From contig JAPFFF010000008.1 of the NCBI GenBank assembly GCA_039105265.1, positions 682,001 to 746,000 of the forward strand: a stretch of 64,000 bases of DNA, written 5' to 3'. The position numbers and the translations under genes are program-made. The DNA comes from Tritrichomonas musculus. Lineage: Eukaryota > Parabasalia > Tritrichomonadida > Tritrichomonadidae. The notes under the pieces are model-generated. The model worked only from the letters and a program-made list of their open reading frames with translations, had not been told where the DNA came from and searched no databases. Shown here piece by piece: positions 30,128 to 40,732 of this stretch. Position 1 is the stretch's first letter. Every line of letters begins with the position of its first letter.

Positions 30128-31849
30128 ATGGAAATGATTTTTAAGGATGAAACAAAAATCAAAATATATAAGCAAATTCAAAACAATTTATGCCTTTTAG
30201 ACCGGCATTCAAGTGATGAACATATTATTAATTTAATTAATCAAATTCCAGAAAATTTCTTCACTCAAAAAGATGATCTAAAAATGATATGCGCTCTATT
30301 TTCGAATTATGGAAGGATAAAATCACATCCATACAAACAAAATACTATCAAATTATTCGAAAAAATCATGTCTCCAATTAAAAAGTATTTACAAGATGAA
30401 TCAGACTTTTTCTGGATGATTTTTGGCGATGTTTTCTACTTCAAACTCTGGATGTATGAAGAAGGATTAATTTCTATTGAACATATCATACACACAATTC
30501 AATCACGAAGAGAACCAGAAGCCACAGAATATTTTCTACCAGAAATTATTGAAAACGCGTATGAAATTTATGAGAAAGAAATTTCATTTCAATTTAAAAC
30601 CGCTCATTCAAAAAAATGGATAAATGAATTCAAAGAATTACGAAGAAAACACTTCAAATGGATGAAAGAATCGAATGATTTTAACGATCCTTTGTATAAA
30701 GAGATTGAAAAAGACCCACTTCGCCTTTCAATTAAGACCGATGACATTGAAAATTTTCAGAGGATATTATCAAACACAAATATGTCAATTAATTCAAAAA
30801 TTAGGGAATCTATTCTAGAAAATTACTTGATCTCACCAAAAGAGATGAAAATAGTCGATTATGTCATTCAATACAATGCTTCCAAAATATTTAAATTTTT
30901 AATAATTAATGATGTTGAAATGACTGATAATTTAATAACTGGCTCATTTAGTAACAATAATTATGAGATTCTACACTTCATTGAATCCAAATTTCCTAGC
31001 ACTTTTGGCAAGTATTCCTTATTTGGAGCAATTTCATATTGGTCAAATGATCTGACCGAATATGCATTGAATAATTACAATTTTGAATATCTTGTGAAAG
31101 AAGGTGCGAAAATTGAAGATAAAGAAAGTTTGTTAATGATTATAGGCCAAACTTTTTATCGTTATAATTTTGATTTTCTTGAATCAATTCTTCTTCCTTT
31201 TTTACGAAAAAATTCTGAATTTTTGAATGAGAATATATATGACATAATTCCAAATACAATAAAGGACATGACGTGTTTTTTCTTCCGAGAATTTATGAAG
31301 CATCCGATGATTGATATTAATCATCATTATGAAGAAGATGACGGTTTCACACTTTTGAATTATGCTGTCAAAAAGAACAATACAAAAGCCGTTGAAATTT
31401 TGTTAGAAAACCGAAATTTAGATATCAATAATTACGGTTTTAAAGACTTTTCAACTTTCCAATTCGGATGCATTTCTTTCGCTAATATGAAAATTATTAG
31501 AATGATCTGCAATCATCCAAATTTTAACGTCAAAATGACTGACGGCAGAAATAGAGTAACCGCTTTTCCATTGGCGGTTAATAAAGGTAACTTTTATGTG
31601 GTAAAATATATAATGGATACTTTCACTGATTTTAATACTTGTTCGTATATCGTTTTGTTTTTCAATTGCTTGGCAAATCGTAATTTGTTCACACTGAAAA
31701 TTCTCTTGGATTTTTATTTGAATAACATCGAAAAAGTGGAATGTTCACGGTTAACTAATCAGATAAGAAATGCTTTTCATACTAGCATTACTTATCGTGA
31801 AGAATTTATCAATGATTTTAGCGAAATTTTTGATGAAGTTGATAAGTAA
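30128..31849 (+). CDS. Ankyrin-repeat protein of the trichomonad DUF3447 type
   Basis: The product has 573 residues and starts at the ATG at 30128. The N-terminal 200 residues are helical and charged without an obvious enzyme motif. Degenerate ankyrin repeats follow, clearest at FTLLNYAVKKNNTKAVEILLEN and at AFPLAVNKGNFYVVKYIMD. It resembles the N-terminal halves of the three split ankyrin/BspA loci in architecture, but it is uninterrupted and has no LRR part. Such proteins usually mediate protein-protein contacts; no specific partner can be inferred. Confidence 0.75.
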   Translation: MEMIFKDETKIKIYKQIQNNLCLLDRHSSDEHIINLINQIPENFFTQKDDLKMICALFSNYGRIKSHPYKQNTIKLFEKIMSPIKKYLQDESDFFWMIFGDVFYFKLWMYEEGLISIEHIIHTIQSRREPEATEYFLPEIIENAYEIYEKEISFQFKTAHSKKWINEFKELRRKHFKWMKESNDFNDPLYKEIEKDPLRLSIKTDDIENFQRILSNTNMSINSKIRESILENYLISPKEMKIVDYVIQYNASKIFKFLIINDVEMTDNLITGSFSNNNYEILHFIESKFPSTFGKYSLFGAISYWSNDLTEYALNNYNFEYLVKEGAKIEDKESLLMIIGQTFYRYNFDFLESILLPFLRKNSEFLNENIYDIIPNTIKDMTCFFFREFMKHPMIDINHHYEEDDGFTLLNYAVKKNNTKAVEILLENRNLDINNYGFKDFSTFQFGCISFANMKIIRMICNHPNFNVKMTDGRNRVTAFPLAVNKGNFYVVKYIMDTFTDFNTCSYIVLFFNCLANRNLFTLKILLDFYLNNIEKVECSRLTNQIRNAFHTSITYREEFINDFSEIFDEVDK

Positions 31850-33902
31850 AGTATTTATTAAATGATAATCTTTTGTGATTTTGCATATTTTATATAAAGC
31901 GTGTACAATGATTGGAAAGTGAAATGAAATATTTTTTTTTTCACCATACGATAGGTCAAATTTATAAAAAGTGACTAACAAAAAAAAAAAAAAAAATAGT
32001 ATTAAGGTACAAATCAAGTAAGTTATTTTTTGAATAGGAGAACGTTTATTATTTGAATAGTTGCATGTCTCTGAAAAAGTTTAAATTGACCAAGTTTGTT
32101 TTTGACACTAATTTTATTTATTTAAATAAACATTATGACATGCTATATGAAATGGATGAAAAAAAAATGCGGTTACTAAACGTACTGGATTTATACCTTA
32201 ATTATCAATTCAGCATTTGAAATATGATTAGAAAATGCCGGTGTCAAATGCGACATCACTTTCTAATTAGGGGATAAACTTTATTATTATTTGTTTGAGT
32301 TTTTTCTGCAAGCAAAAATCATTCAAAAGATCAATTTTATTTTGGTATGATTAAATAACACAAACAAATCACTGCCAGAAAGACGAATTAAAAACAAGTC
32401 AAATGAATTATTTCATGCTAGTTTTGATGATCCATATCAATCTGATTCATAATCATCAGCTTTTCTTTCTCATTCTAAAAACAATAAACAAATTACTTCA
32501 TCATTATATAAAAAAATAATCATTTGAAACATAAAATTTCTGTTTTTACAAATTTCTAACTTCATCCCAAATATCTTTTATATTTATCTTTTGATCAATT
32601 ATTAAATTTGCTTTGGTGATTATTGCAAGGTTTTTTATTTATGAAAGAAAATTCTGCATTTAAATCAGGTATGCCTTTCGGGAGTCCCACAGAATAAATA
32701 ACAAGTTTTTATTAAATGATATTTCTTATTTTTACTTATTTTAAATGCTTGATACTAAATGATGATACCTGATTTAAATGGTGATTAAAAAATTTATCAT
32801 TTATCTGGAAGAGATGAAATGCTGTTAATATTAACAAGTGTAATTTTAAAAGTACTTTCTTTTATATCTTAATTTTTCTTGATAAGGACTTAGAGCAATA
32901 AAAAGCAGAAGTTCTCAATTTTATACTTAGCTTGATGCAAACTTGAATGCTTTTCTAAGAATTTTTCAATGAAATCTATCCAAAAGCAGTCTCATACTTT
33001 ATGAATCAGACTTTAATTTCAATATTCAAATATGACAAAAAAAATATAAACTGTTTCCAATCTGACGGGAACAAAAATTGAATGGAATTGAATAAAAAAC
33101 ACGTTATTTAAAAAATAATTCTATTCATAAATGTTTTTACAAATGTCGTAAAGTATTCATTTTGTTCCTGTCAGATCGAAAAAAACGAGTTTTTAAAAAT
33201 TTTGATTATATTGATAGAATTAACAAATTTATGAGATTTTTTCATTAGTTCTCCATACACATATGCTACAAAATATTTATAATGTGTAAATAACTAAATT
33301 TAAAACTTTTTTTGTGAAGATATATTAACATTATTAATGTATATGATAATTAATAGTAGAACGAATAAAAAATATTTATGAAATTTCTCGTATCTTTTTT
33401 TGATGGACCACTTTTTTTGATTACATTCTTTTTTGGAAAAAATGCATATTATTAGGTTATAATAAGAATTTTGATATCGCGCGTTGCATAAATATTGCTA
33501 ACAATAACAAGAATATTTTATTTGGTATGCATATTTTGCAAATTCCTGAGATGCTAATTTGAAAATAAACTTTATAATTAGCTTGGAAACAACATTCGAG
33601 ATTTATTGGATCTTTGGACTAATAAAATTGCTGGTTCATCCTTTTTTGACGATGAATTTGGGTCATTGGATCTAAATGTATATATTTGCTTTTGGATCTT
33701 AAATTATTCAATTTTTAGAATTTTAGCTTTCTTTTCAAAAAGTTGATATATAACACAAAAAGTTATGTTCCCGTAAGATTGAAAACAGTTTATTTTTCAT
33801 TTGAGTAAAAAATATAAACTATTCAAAAAGTTTATCATCATTTAGTATCAAGCATTTAAAATAAGTAAAAATAAGAAATACCATTTAATAAAAACTTGTT
33901 AT
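31850..33902. other. Spacer with inverted duplications
   Basis: No intact gene. The stretch at about 32683-32768 is an inverted copy of 33828-33913, which includes the serpin stop codon and 3' flank. The motif CAATCTKACGGGAACA occurs three times (near 33059, in inverse near 33165 and in inverse near 33770). Poly-A runs occur near 31980 and ACTTTTTGAA decamers near 33734 and 33822. Confidence 0.6.
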
Positions 33903-35036
33903 TTATTCTGTTGGGTTCTTAACAAATCCTTCAAAGAGGATTGAATTAGTTCGTGCATTTCTGAGTAAATAAGCAAATGGATGATCTGCAAAAACTTGAG
34001 GCTTTGGTGGTTCCATTACAAGAGCACAACACATCATAATCATTCCTGTTGCTGCTGCTGCTTCTGTTCCGTTTTCATCAAGAATAATCTTTGCCTTTTG
34101 AATGATTGAACTAACAAAGTAAGGAACATTTGGATCTGTGCATTCAGCTTGATTTGTAAAGATTCTATTCATTCCAAGCGAGTTGAATACACCATTCAAA
34201 TTGGTCTTTAATTCAATTGTAAATTTAGGAAGTTTTACATCAAGTTTCGTTGAACGTAAATTTGAGAGAAGATTATTATTTAACCTTTCATAAGTCAATT
34301 CTTTCAAGTCTTTATATCCAGAGGCTGTTGAATCTTTGGGAACAATGATGATAAATTCATATTCATTGTTCAAATATGGAATGGAAACTACTTGGAATTT
34401 GTCATCTTCTGCGTATGGAAGTCTTCGGTCAAGCGATTCTAACATATTTACATGTGTCTTCGTTCCATTAGCAAGTGTGAAATTCATATTTTGTGGATCA
34501 TGCGAACTTGGATCAATATCAAATTTCTTTTGCCAGTCACTCTTGAAGTAAATAGCGTTTAATAAGACAATCGCTGTATCTGGACCTACATCTGATTCTT
34601 CAACAAGTTTTGGAATCATGCCTTTCGTTGTTCTATTAACTTCTTCATTGATTTTGTTGCAACCTGGTTGTGGAAATCCAACTTTTTCAATCGCAATTCC
34701 TAAGATTTTTTCATTGGGTGCAAATGTCGAAGGATCAAAGTTTAAAACTTGATTAGCCCAAATCCTGTTAGAGCTCGATACTTTATCAGTATTTTCATTT
34801 GTAATCAATTCACCAAGTTTTTTTAATAAAATTTCATTTTCGGAATTATTACAATCAATCTGTAGTGATTTTAAAATTTCAGCTCTTGTTTCATTCTTGA
34901 ATAGAGATGTAGACATCGCAACACAAACAAATGCTGAATACGGTGAAAAAACTGTATTTTCAATGTCACTATCTGTGTTAGTCTTTTGTAATGTTTCAAA
35001 TCCAAATTTATTTAATGAATCAACTAAGCTCGCCAT
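33903..35036 (-). CDS. Serpin, probably inhibitory and intracellular
   Basis: The product has 377 residues, the normal serpin core length, with no signal peptide (MASLVDSLNKFGFE), like clade B serpins. Family landmarks are NTVFSPYSAF, NAIYFKSDWQKKF, the breach/shutter segment VSIPYLNNEYEFIIIVPKD, LPKFTIE and FADHPFAYLLR near the end. The reactive-centre hinge DENGTEAAAATG has the small residues needed for loop insertion, which suggests an inhibitor of proteases. Counting from the P17 Glu puts P1 at the second Cys of MMCCAL. The loop is a few residues longer than in antitrypsin, so P1 may shift toward the VM pair. TATCATTTTTTT upstream is initiator-like. Confidence 0.95.
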   Translation of the reverse strand: MASLVDSLNKFGFETLQKTNTDSDIENTVFSPYSAFVCVAMSTSLFKNETRAEILKSLQIDCNNSENEILLKKLGELITNENTDKVSSSNRIWANQVLNFDPSTFAPNEKILGIAIEKVGFPQPGCNKINEEVNRTTKGMIPKLVEESDVGPDTAIVLLNAIYFKSDWQKKFDIDPSSHDPQNMNFTLANGTKTHVNMLESLDRRLPYAEDDKFQVVSIPYLNNEYEFIIIVPKDSTASGYKDLKELTYERLNNNLLSNLRSTKLDVKLPKFTIELKTNLNGVFNSLGMNRIFTNQAECTDPNVPYFVSSIIQKAKIILDENGTEAAAATGMIMMCCALVMEPPKPQVFADHPFAYLLRNARTNSILFEGFVKNPTE

Positions 35037-35584
35037 TATTCTTGAAATAACAACAAAAAAAAATGATATAAATTTTTGATGATGAAAACTATAGAATAAA
35101 TTGAGAGGCTGTTGTGAATATTATATTGAATTTTGTTATTGGAAATATTGAACACATATTTAAAAAGTGAAAATATTCTGGACATGATCGCAAACATCCT
35201 TTCAAAAATAATAACAAATTTTAATTGAATTTTTCTTCCGATTATAATAAAGTAACTATTTTTATTTTAATATTTAATCAAAATATTTATTAATAGTATA
35301 TATTAATAATATTTATATATTATATTTTTATTATCTGATAAATATTATATTATCCTATTTATAATTGAAGATATTTATTAATTAATATTTTTTTTCAATT
35401 TACTAATCATCATAATGAATTTTTTCTAATGCTATAATTGCTTAAAAATGTTATAAATCCCATAAAAGTTAATAAAACAAAAAACAAATAAACAAAATAA
35501 AATATATGATATGAAATGTTTAAAGATAGAAATATATTAAATATTGGATCCGCATAGAATATACAATTCATCATATGTAAATAC
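35037..35584. other. AT-rich spacer
   Basis: It lies between the serpin start and the 3' end of the next minus-strand gene. It contains TTTTCACTTTTTA on the minus strand near 35160 and long TATTAAT-rich tracts. No gene is seen. Confidence 0.45.
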
Positions 35585-36511
35585 TCATAAATATTCTGTA
35601 ATATCCATCGTTGGGTCAAAAGAATCAAATTGAAAAAAGTTTGTAGTATCTTCTTTTTTTTCAGAATAACAATCATTCATTGAAACGAAAGATTTGTCAA
35701 CGAGGGAAATACCTCCATGAATTTCGAAAGCAGCAATCGAGAATCCCCAGTATCCATTACTCCCAGGCTCAGTTTGCTTAATTTTAAACGATGAATAAAA
35801 TTTATTCGACGTTCTAACGTAAAACATTTGGAATGAACCAGTTGGAATCAAGTCGTTAATATTTGCCCGTTCATCTAAAATATCCCATTTTTGTTTATCT
35901 TCATCATATCCCTCAAAAGTAAACGATACAAGATGCGAAACATTGGCCTGAAGTGGACCAGAACGAATTGAATAAGAAGTTACGTTAATTTTAATGTTTT
36001 TAAAAGTTACTCCAAAAAAAGCATATTTAATTGTTTCAACTCTGAATTGTTTGTTTATATTTTCATAGTTGAAAATGTTTAATATGTCTAATTGATCTGC
36101 TGGGTTTTGATTTGTGCTATGCTCAATGATTGTTGATAAATTATCACGACGAGATCCACCTGAAAAATGAAATTCAAGTTCATTCAAGTTGAATTTGTTG
36201 TCTGAGTTGTAATATATATAAAACAAAATGCCTTGAAAAAAGTCAGAAAGATTTGGTTTAGATATTTGATTTGGTAATAATTTGTTGTAATTGGAAAAAT
36301 CAACATTGCTATCAAATATCATGTTATTTTCAGTTAAATATTGTTGGAAAATGGGTGTTTCCCTGAAATAATAATCTATTTGAATATTATTAGAATATGA
36401 GATATTATTTTTTTGATTTTTATTTTCCGAATCTCGGCTTATTAATTCCCAAATGCTTTGGAACTTATACTTGCAGTCTTTTCTTTTAGTTGATTTCAAT
36501 TCTTTTTTCAT
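35585..36511 (-). CDS. Discoidin/F5-8 type C-like domain protein
   Basis: The product has 308 residues from the ATG at 36511 (MKKELKSTKRKDCKYKFQ). An in-frame stretch of 7 codons further upstream starts with a non-ATG codon and was not used. The C-terminal half looks like a galactose-binding-like beta sandwich: FKNIKINVTSYSIRSG, then HLVSFTFEGYDEDKQKWDIL and DERANINDL, then FKIKQTEPGSNGYWGFSIAAFEIHG. This is the pattern of F5/8C domains in trichomonads, where they often follow BTB or other helical regions. The N-terminal half is helical and unrecognised. No signal peptide is present, so an intracellular role is more likely than adhesion. Confidence 0.65.
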   Translation of the reverse strand: MKKELKSTKRKDCKYKFQSIWELISRDSENKNQKNNISYSNNIQIDYYFRETPIFQQYLTENNMIFDSNVDFSNYNKLLPNQISKPNLSDFFQGILFYIYYNSDNKFNLNELEFHFSGGSRRDNLSTIIEHSTNQNPADQLDILNIFNYENINKQFRVETIKYAFFGVTFKNIKINVTSYSIRSGPLQANVSHLVSFTFEGYDEDKQKWDILDERANINDLIPTGSFQMFYVRTSNKFYSSFKIKQTEPGSNGYWGFSIAAFEIHGGISLVDKSFVSMNDCYSEKKEDTTNFFQFDSFDPTMDITEYL

Positions 36512-38287
36512 ACTTCTGTGAAATGAAAACAAATAATATCATTTCACAAAAAATATTTTATTTTCAGAGGCAGTTACGTAATTAGAATTTAATGCAATAA
36601 TATATCAATTTTTTTAATAAAAAATAAATAGATTTTATTTAATTTATATTAATAATTAAAAATTATTTTAAATTTTAAAAATAAATAAAAAATAAAAGAT
36701 TTTTCTTAAGATATGATTACTTTTTTATTTTTCCAAAAATTTTAAAAAATTAATTATTGAATGCTTTATATGACGTTGCTTTCAAAATATTGAAAATGAA
36801 TAAAATTGAAAGAATTTCGTATCATATTTTATTTCAGAGCGGATTCATGAGCTTAAATATTTAACTTTTTTCTGATTTGAAAAATAATTACTGGATTCGG
36901 AGAAGTGTAGTTTTATTTTAGCTTTTTCTGTTATTATATAATATATCTTCCTTTATCATTTGGTCTTGACGAATACTGCTCTCCTTCACTAAATGTCAGC
37001 TCATTGGATGATAACCAGAATTAATATCATTTATAAATAAAAATACATTTTCTATCTTTCATAAATAATTGTTAGTACAAAAACAAAATCAAGATTTAGC
37101 TTTATATCCAAATCAATTAATCATTTTTTAAAGAATTTTTAATGAAAATGCAATTTGCATTATACATATTAAATAATAATTAAAATACTTTTGAAACAGA
37201 ACACAATTTTTGCTTTTTGGATGACACCTACTAATTTAAAAAGTTAAATCTAATACAAATCTTGACTTTGTATTACATTCTTCTCTTTTCTTCTTTATTT
37301 ATAACTGAGATATTATATTGAAACTTTTTGATAACCGAACTTTTTGAATGCATACATGCTTTAGTTTGATTTTGTAATAATCCAGCATTAGCGAAAAAAG
37401 CAGGCTCTTATCATGGTCTTATTTCACTGTGGAGATATTTTGAATACATATGTATTGCAAAATTGAAATCACATCACTTCGACTTTTATTCCTTCAGAAA
37501 ATTTCAAGCTACCTGTCTCATTCAGCTCCTTCATCGCAAACAATTCAAACCCGACAGCACTCTTGGCATTTGAAGGGCAATCTTCGCTGATCATGGACTT
37601 CACACTGCAATCTGCAGAGCTACATAAATCGAGTCCTTGCGAGTAATTGTTTACTCCATCAATCTGGCAATTTCGCCTTCATTTTGGCGGTTTTGTAGAG
37701 TGAGAGATTAAATTTCTTGCTTCAATCTCTTTTTTCATTCTCTTTTTTGAATGCTTTGATTGGTCTTTTAGTGGGAGAGCCAACAATTTCAGAATGATCT
37801 TTTCATCTTGCATGGCCAATGATGTTTTTTGCTTTTAAATGTTACAATGATAAGTAACATGAGATGAAAAAAAGGTTCTCAATTGATGTTTATGGAAATG
37901 TTTTGTTACATTTGTAACATTTCGACTCTTTTAAGTTGTCTTTATTTTATAAAAGCACTTGAAAACGTTTTAATTACTTGACTTTGAATGCAATTACGCG
38001 CATTATTTTTTCTGAGCATGATCAAATATTCACTCAATTTATATCTAACACAACAATGCATTAAGCCTCACATTTTAATATTTCATTCATTAGAATATTC
38101 ACAAAATTAATATATATATAAAATAAATAAAAACGAAAATAAAAAAACAAGTTTGATGTTCTTTTTTTATTTTTTTATTTTAATCTTTTTGCTTTTTTTA
38201 TTTTTTTTTAATCTTTTTGCTTTTTTTATTTTAATCTTTTTGCTTAATGAATTAATTGTGAGGATCTTTCGTTAAAATAAAAGATGA
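36512..38287. other. Spacer with a gene relic and T-rich repeats
   Basis: Mostly AT-rich. A more GC-rich patch at 37488-37814 is listed separately. At 38161-38243 there are three imperfect tandem copies of AATCTTTTTGCTTTTTTTAT just beyond the end of the kinase gene. Two short palindromes around GTTACA/TGTAAC occur near 37848 and 37908. Confidence 0.5.
37488..37814 (-). pseudogene. Unrecognised gene relic
   Basis: From the ATG at 37814 the minus strand reads MQDEKIILKLLALPLKDQ to STKPPK, then an in-frame TGA. It continues in the same frame as RRNCQIDGVNNYSQGLDL, CSVKSMISEDCPSNAK and GFELFAMKELNETGSLKF before a stop near 37488. Base composition and continuity across the stop suggest a recently decayed gene or its 3' end. 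I do not recognise the family. Confidence 0.45.
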
Positions 38288-39421
38288 TTATTTGATGAGT
38301 TTGTCTTCATTTCCTTTAAGCGTGTCACAAATTTCTGAGAATGAAGGTCGATCTGATGCTTTGTATGACCAGCATTTATCGATTAAGTTGCGTGAGAATT
38401 CGCTGATGCTGCCTGGAATTTCTGCTTTCTTACCCAAAATGACATCTGCCATGCCGATCTTTGGAAATTCACCTTTCGTCAGGATTAAGAAGACAACAAC
38501 GCCAAATGCGTAAACATCAACTTTTTCATCATAATCTGTTCTTTCTTGCAAAAGTTCTGGTGCCATGTACTTCAGTGTGCCGGTCATTTGTGTGCGATTC
38601 ATCGTTTCTGAGTCAGGCGTCATCAGTGTGCAAAGTCCGAAGTCACTCACTTTGATCTTGTTGTTTTTGTCAACAAGAATGTTTTCAAGTTTCAAGTCAC
38701 GATGAATGACGCCAACTGAGTGAACTTCCTTCATCGCACTGCTCAGGTCGACAATCGCACAAATTCGCTCTGAATTCGTGAGCTTCTTGATCTTCTTCTT
38801 CAGGTTCGATGCACAATATTCAAGAAGAATCGCTGGAGGATGCGTCGAATCACCAAAGCTGATGCCATGTGCTTTGATGATGTTCGCGTGGTCAAGCTGA
38901 TTTATGCTTTCGTATTCAAGAAGGAATCGTTTTGCATTCTTGAAGTTTATGACAACTTTTTCTTCTTCTTCATTATCATCATCGTCATCGTCTTTGGTTT
39001 CACTGACAAGTTCTGGATAGTAAACTTTAAGCGCAAGATGTTCTTCGCGAACAACATCAAAGACTTCTGATGTGGCTCCTCGTCCAAGTGATTTGATACG
39101 CTTCAGTTTGTCAAGTGTTTCTGTGTCTAGAATGTCAAGTCCGCTGTTCGACTTCATCCCTGTCGATGCTTTTGTTTCTTGGAGCTGTTTGATCTCTGAC
39201 TCGAGTTCACCGATACGTTTTTCTGATTCGACAAGTTTTTTCTTCAGTGATGAATTTTCTTTTTCTTTCAATTTGAGCTTTCTTCGTAGTTCTGAAAGTT
39301 CTTCTGATTCTTCTTTTGCCACTTTCTCCTTTGGGCTTGCAGGTCTGGCAGGATGAAAAGACTTGATCTTCCTGTTTGGCGTGTTCGGTGGCGGTTCAAC
39401 ACCAACAAAAGCAACTATGTG
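38288..39421 (-). CDS. Protein kinase half of an RCC1-kinase fusion
   Basis: This frame begins inside the last RCC1 blade (HIVAFVGVEPPPNTPNRK) and has no ATG of its own near the start. A coiled coil follows (SELRRKLKLKEKENSSLKKK), then a kinase: GRGATSEV loop, Lys in LALKVYY, an acidic insert DDDDDDNEEEE in the N-lobe, HRDLKLEN, DFGLC and APELL. All catalytic residues are present. RCC1-coiled coil-kinase proteins are a known trichomonad arrangement, so this is most likely the C-terminal part of one protein begun at 40410. A frame change at about 39417 separates them. Confidence 0.85.
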   Translation of the reverse strand, partial: HIVAFVGVEPPPNTPNRKIKSFHPARPASPKEKVAKEESEELSELRRKLKLKEKENSSLKKKLVESEKRIGELESEIKQLQETKASTGMKSNSGLDILDTETLDKLKRIKSLGRGATSEVFDVVREEHLALKVYYPELVSETKDDDDDDNEEEEKVVINFKNAKRFLLEYESINQLDHANIIKAHGISFGDSTHPPAILLEYCASNLKKKIKKLTNSERICAIVDLSSAMKEVHSVGVIHRDLKLENILVDKNNKIKVSDFGLCTLMTPDSETMNRTQMTGTLKYMAPELLQERTDYDEKVDVYAFGVVVFLILTKGEFPKIGMADVILGKKAEIPGSISEFSRNLIDKCWSYKASDRPSFSEICDTLKGNEDKLIK

Positions 39422-40410
39422 GCACCACTCGTGATTTCTGTCTCCTCTGGAGGGTAAACTTCATTTTTCTTGCTTTTGAGCATGAGTTCGCCATAACAGT
39501 TCCACCCGCAGCCGAGGATTTTTCCTTCTGATGTTATAAACAGTGAATCATAGGCTCCAGACGAGGCTTCAACAATCTGATACTTGCTCAGCGATTCAAT
39601 AAGCGTGAATTTATCTACACTATATGTGCTACCTGGCATTCCAAGCTTGTAGCTGTGATTACTTCCGCGGCCAAAAACTTTACCTTCTGATGAAATCGCA
39701 AAAAAGTGATCTTGCGTGCCGCTGATTTCGTTGATTTTCGTTCCAGAGAGTTCTTGGACTTCTGAGAATGATTTTCTTGCTGCTTTCAGAGAACATTCAA
39801 AGACACCTCCACTCTCACCAAGCACAATGACTGTGTCGTTGCCGCAGGCTGCCTTGACTGCTTTCTCACCGCCCGGAAGACTCAGACACTCAATTTCTGA
39901 CGTTGGTGAGTCATAAACGGATTTTGTTATGATGATCACTGAACCTTCTGTGTCAATTACTGCTGATGTGTTGGCACCACCAAAAAGTGACAATGGTGAC
40001 CGTTTACCAATATTAAGGAAAATTGTTTTTTTATTATCATAAGCAAGAACAAGCTGAGAAGTATCGTTACTCGTTTCGTCTGTGACTTGATAAAGTGTGT
40101 AATGGTCGCCAGCAACAGCCGAGATGAACTGGCATGGTTGACCGTTTTTAAATTGAAAATTAATTTGAGTATCATTTTTAAATATTTCATTTGGTAATTC
40201 TGAACTGATTTTTCCACCTACATTATATCCAACAGCAAATGCTTCACATTTTTGATTAATCCAAACTGAGTGAAAATATGTTGAAAAAGATAATAAAGAA
40301 GAAATTTCGAGGCATGATTGTCCTGGGAACTTGATATTACTAACACTGTCTATTTTATTGTTTAAACTTCCTCCTAGTCTGTAACAGATATTGCATCCAC
40401 AAACCTTCAT
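39415..40410 (-). CDS. RCC1-like beta-propeller half of an RCC1-kinase fusion
   Basis: The ATG at 40410 gives MKVCGCNICYRLGG, a usual first RCC1 blade in trichomonads. Blades follow with VFGRGSNHSYKLGM and ILGCGWNCYGELML. The frame ends at a TAG (39415-39417) just where the final blade should close, and that closing strand (HIVAFV) is found at once in another frame that leads into the kinase. The C-terminal propeller may sense a ligand or partner for the kinase; this is inference from architecture. Confidence 0.85.
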   Translation of the reverse strand: MKVCGCNICYRLGGSLNNKIDSVSNIKFPGQSCLEISSLLSFSTYFHSVWINQKCEAFAVGYNVGGKISSELPNEIFKNDTQINFQFKNGQPCQFISAVAGDHYTLYQVTDETSNDTSQLVLAYDNKKTIFLNIGKRSPLSLFGGANTSAVIDTEGSVIIITKSVYDSPTSEIECLSLPGGEKAVKAACGNDTVIVLGESGGVFECSLKAARKSFSEVQELSGTKINEISGTQDHFFAISSEGKVFGRGSNHSYKLGMPGSTYSVDKFTLIESLSKYQIVEASSGAYDSLFITSEGKILGCGWNCYGELMLKSKKNEVYPPEETEITSGAT

Positions 40411-40732
40411 TAAAAATAAAATATTCAAATAATCATATAGAAATTATTCAATGAGCATATTTAATTTTAAAAGTTTATTAGAATATTTTATTTTGTAAAT
40501 ATCTCAATAAATACAAAAGATATTTTAAATATATTTGTTAAAATAAAACAAAAATATTATAATATATCATATGACATTATAGAATTTTTGATCAATCTGA
40601 TTAAATATGGACTCCATTTTTTTATTCCAATATGAATAATCAGTCCAAATATATATATATTTTATTTATCTTATTCAAAAAATATTGTAATTCATGAATA
40701 CATATTCAGGAATAGTAAAACTTTTATTTACT

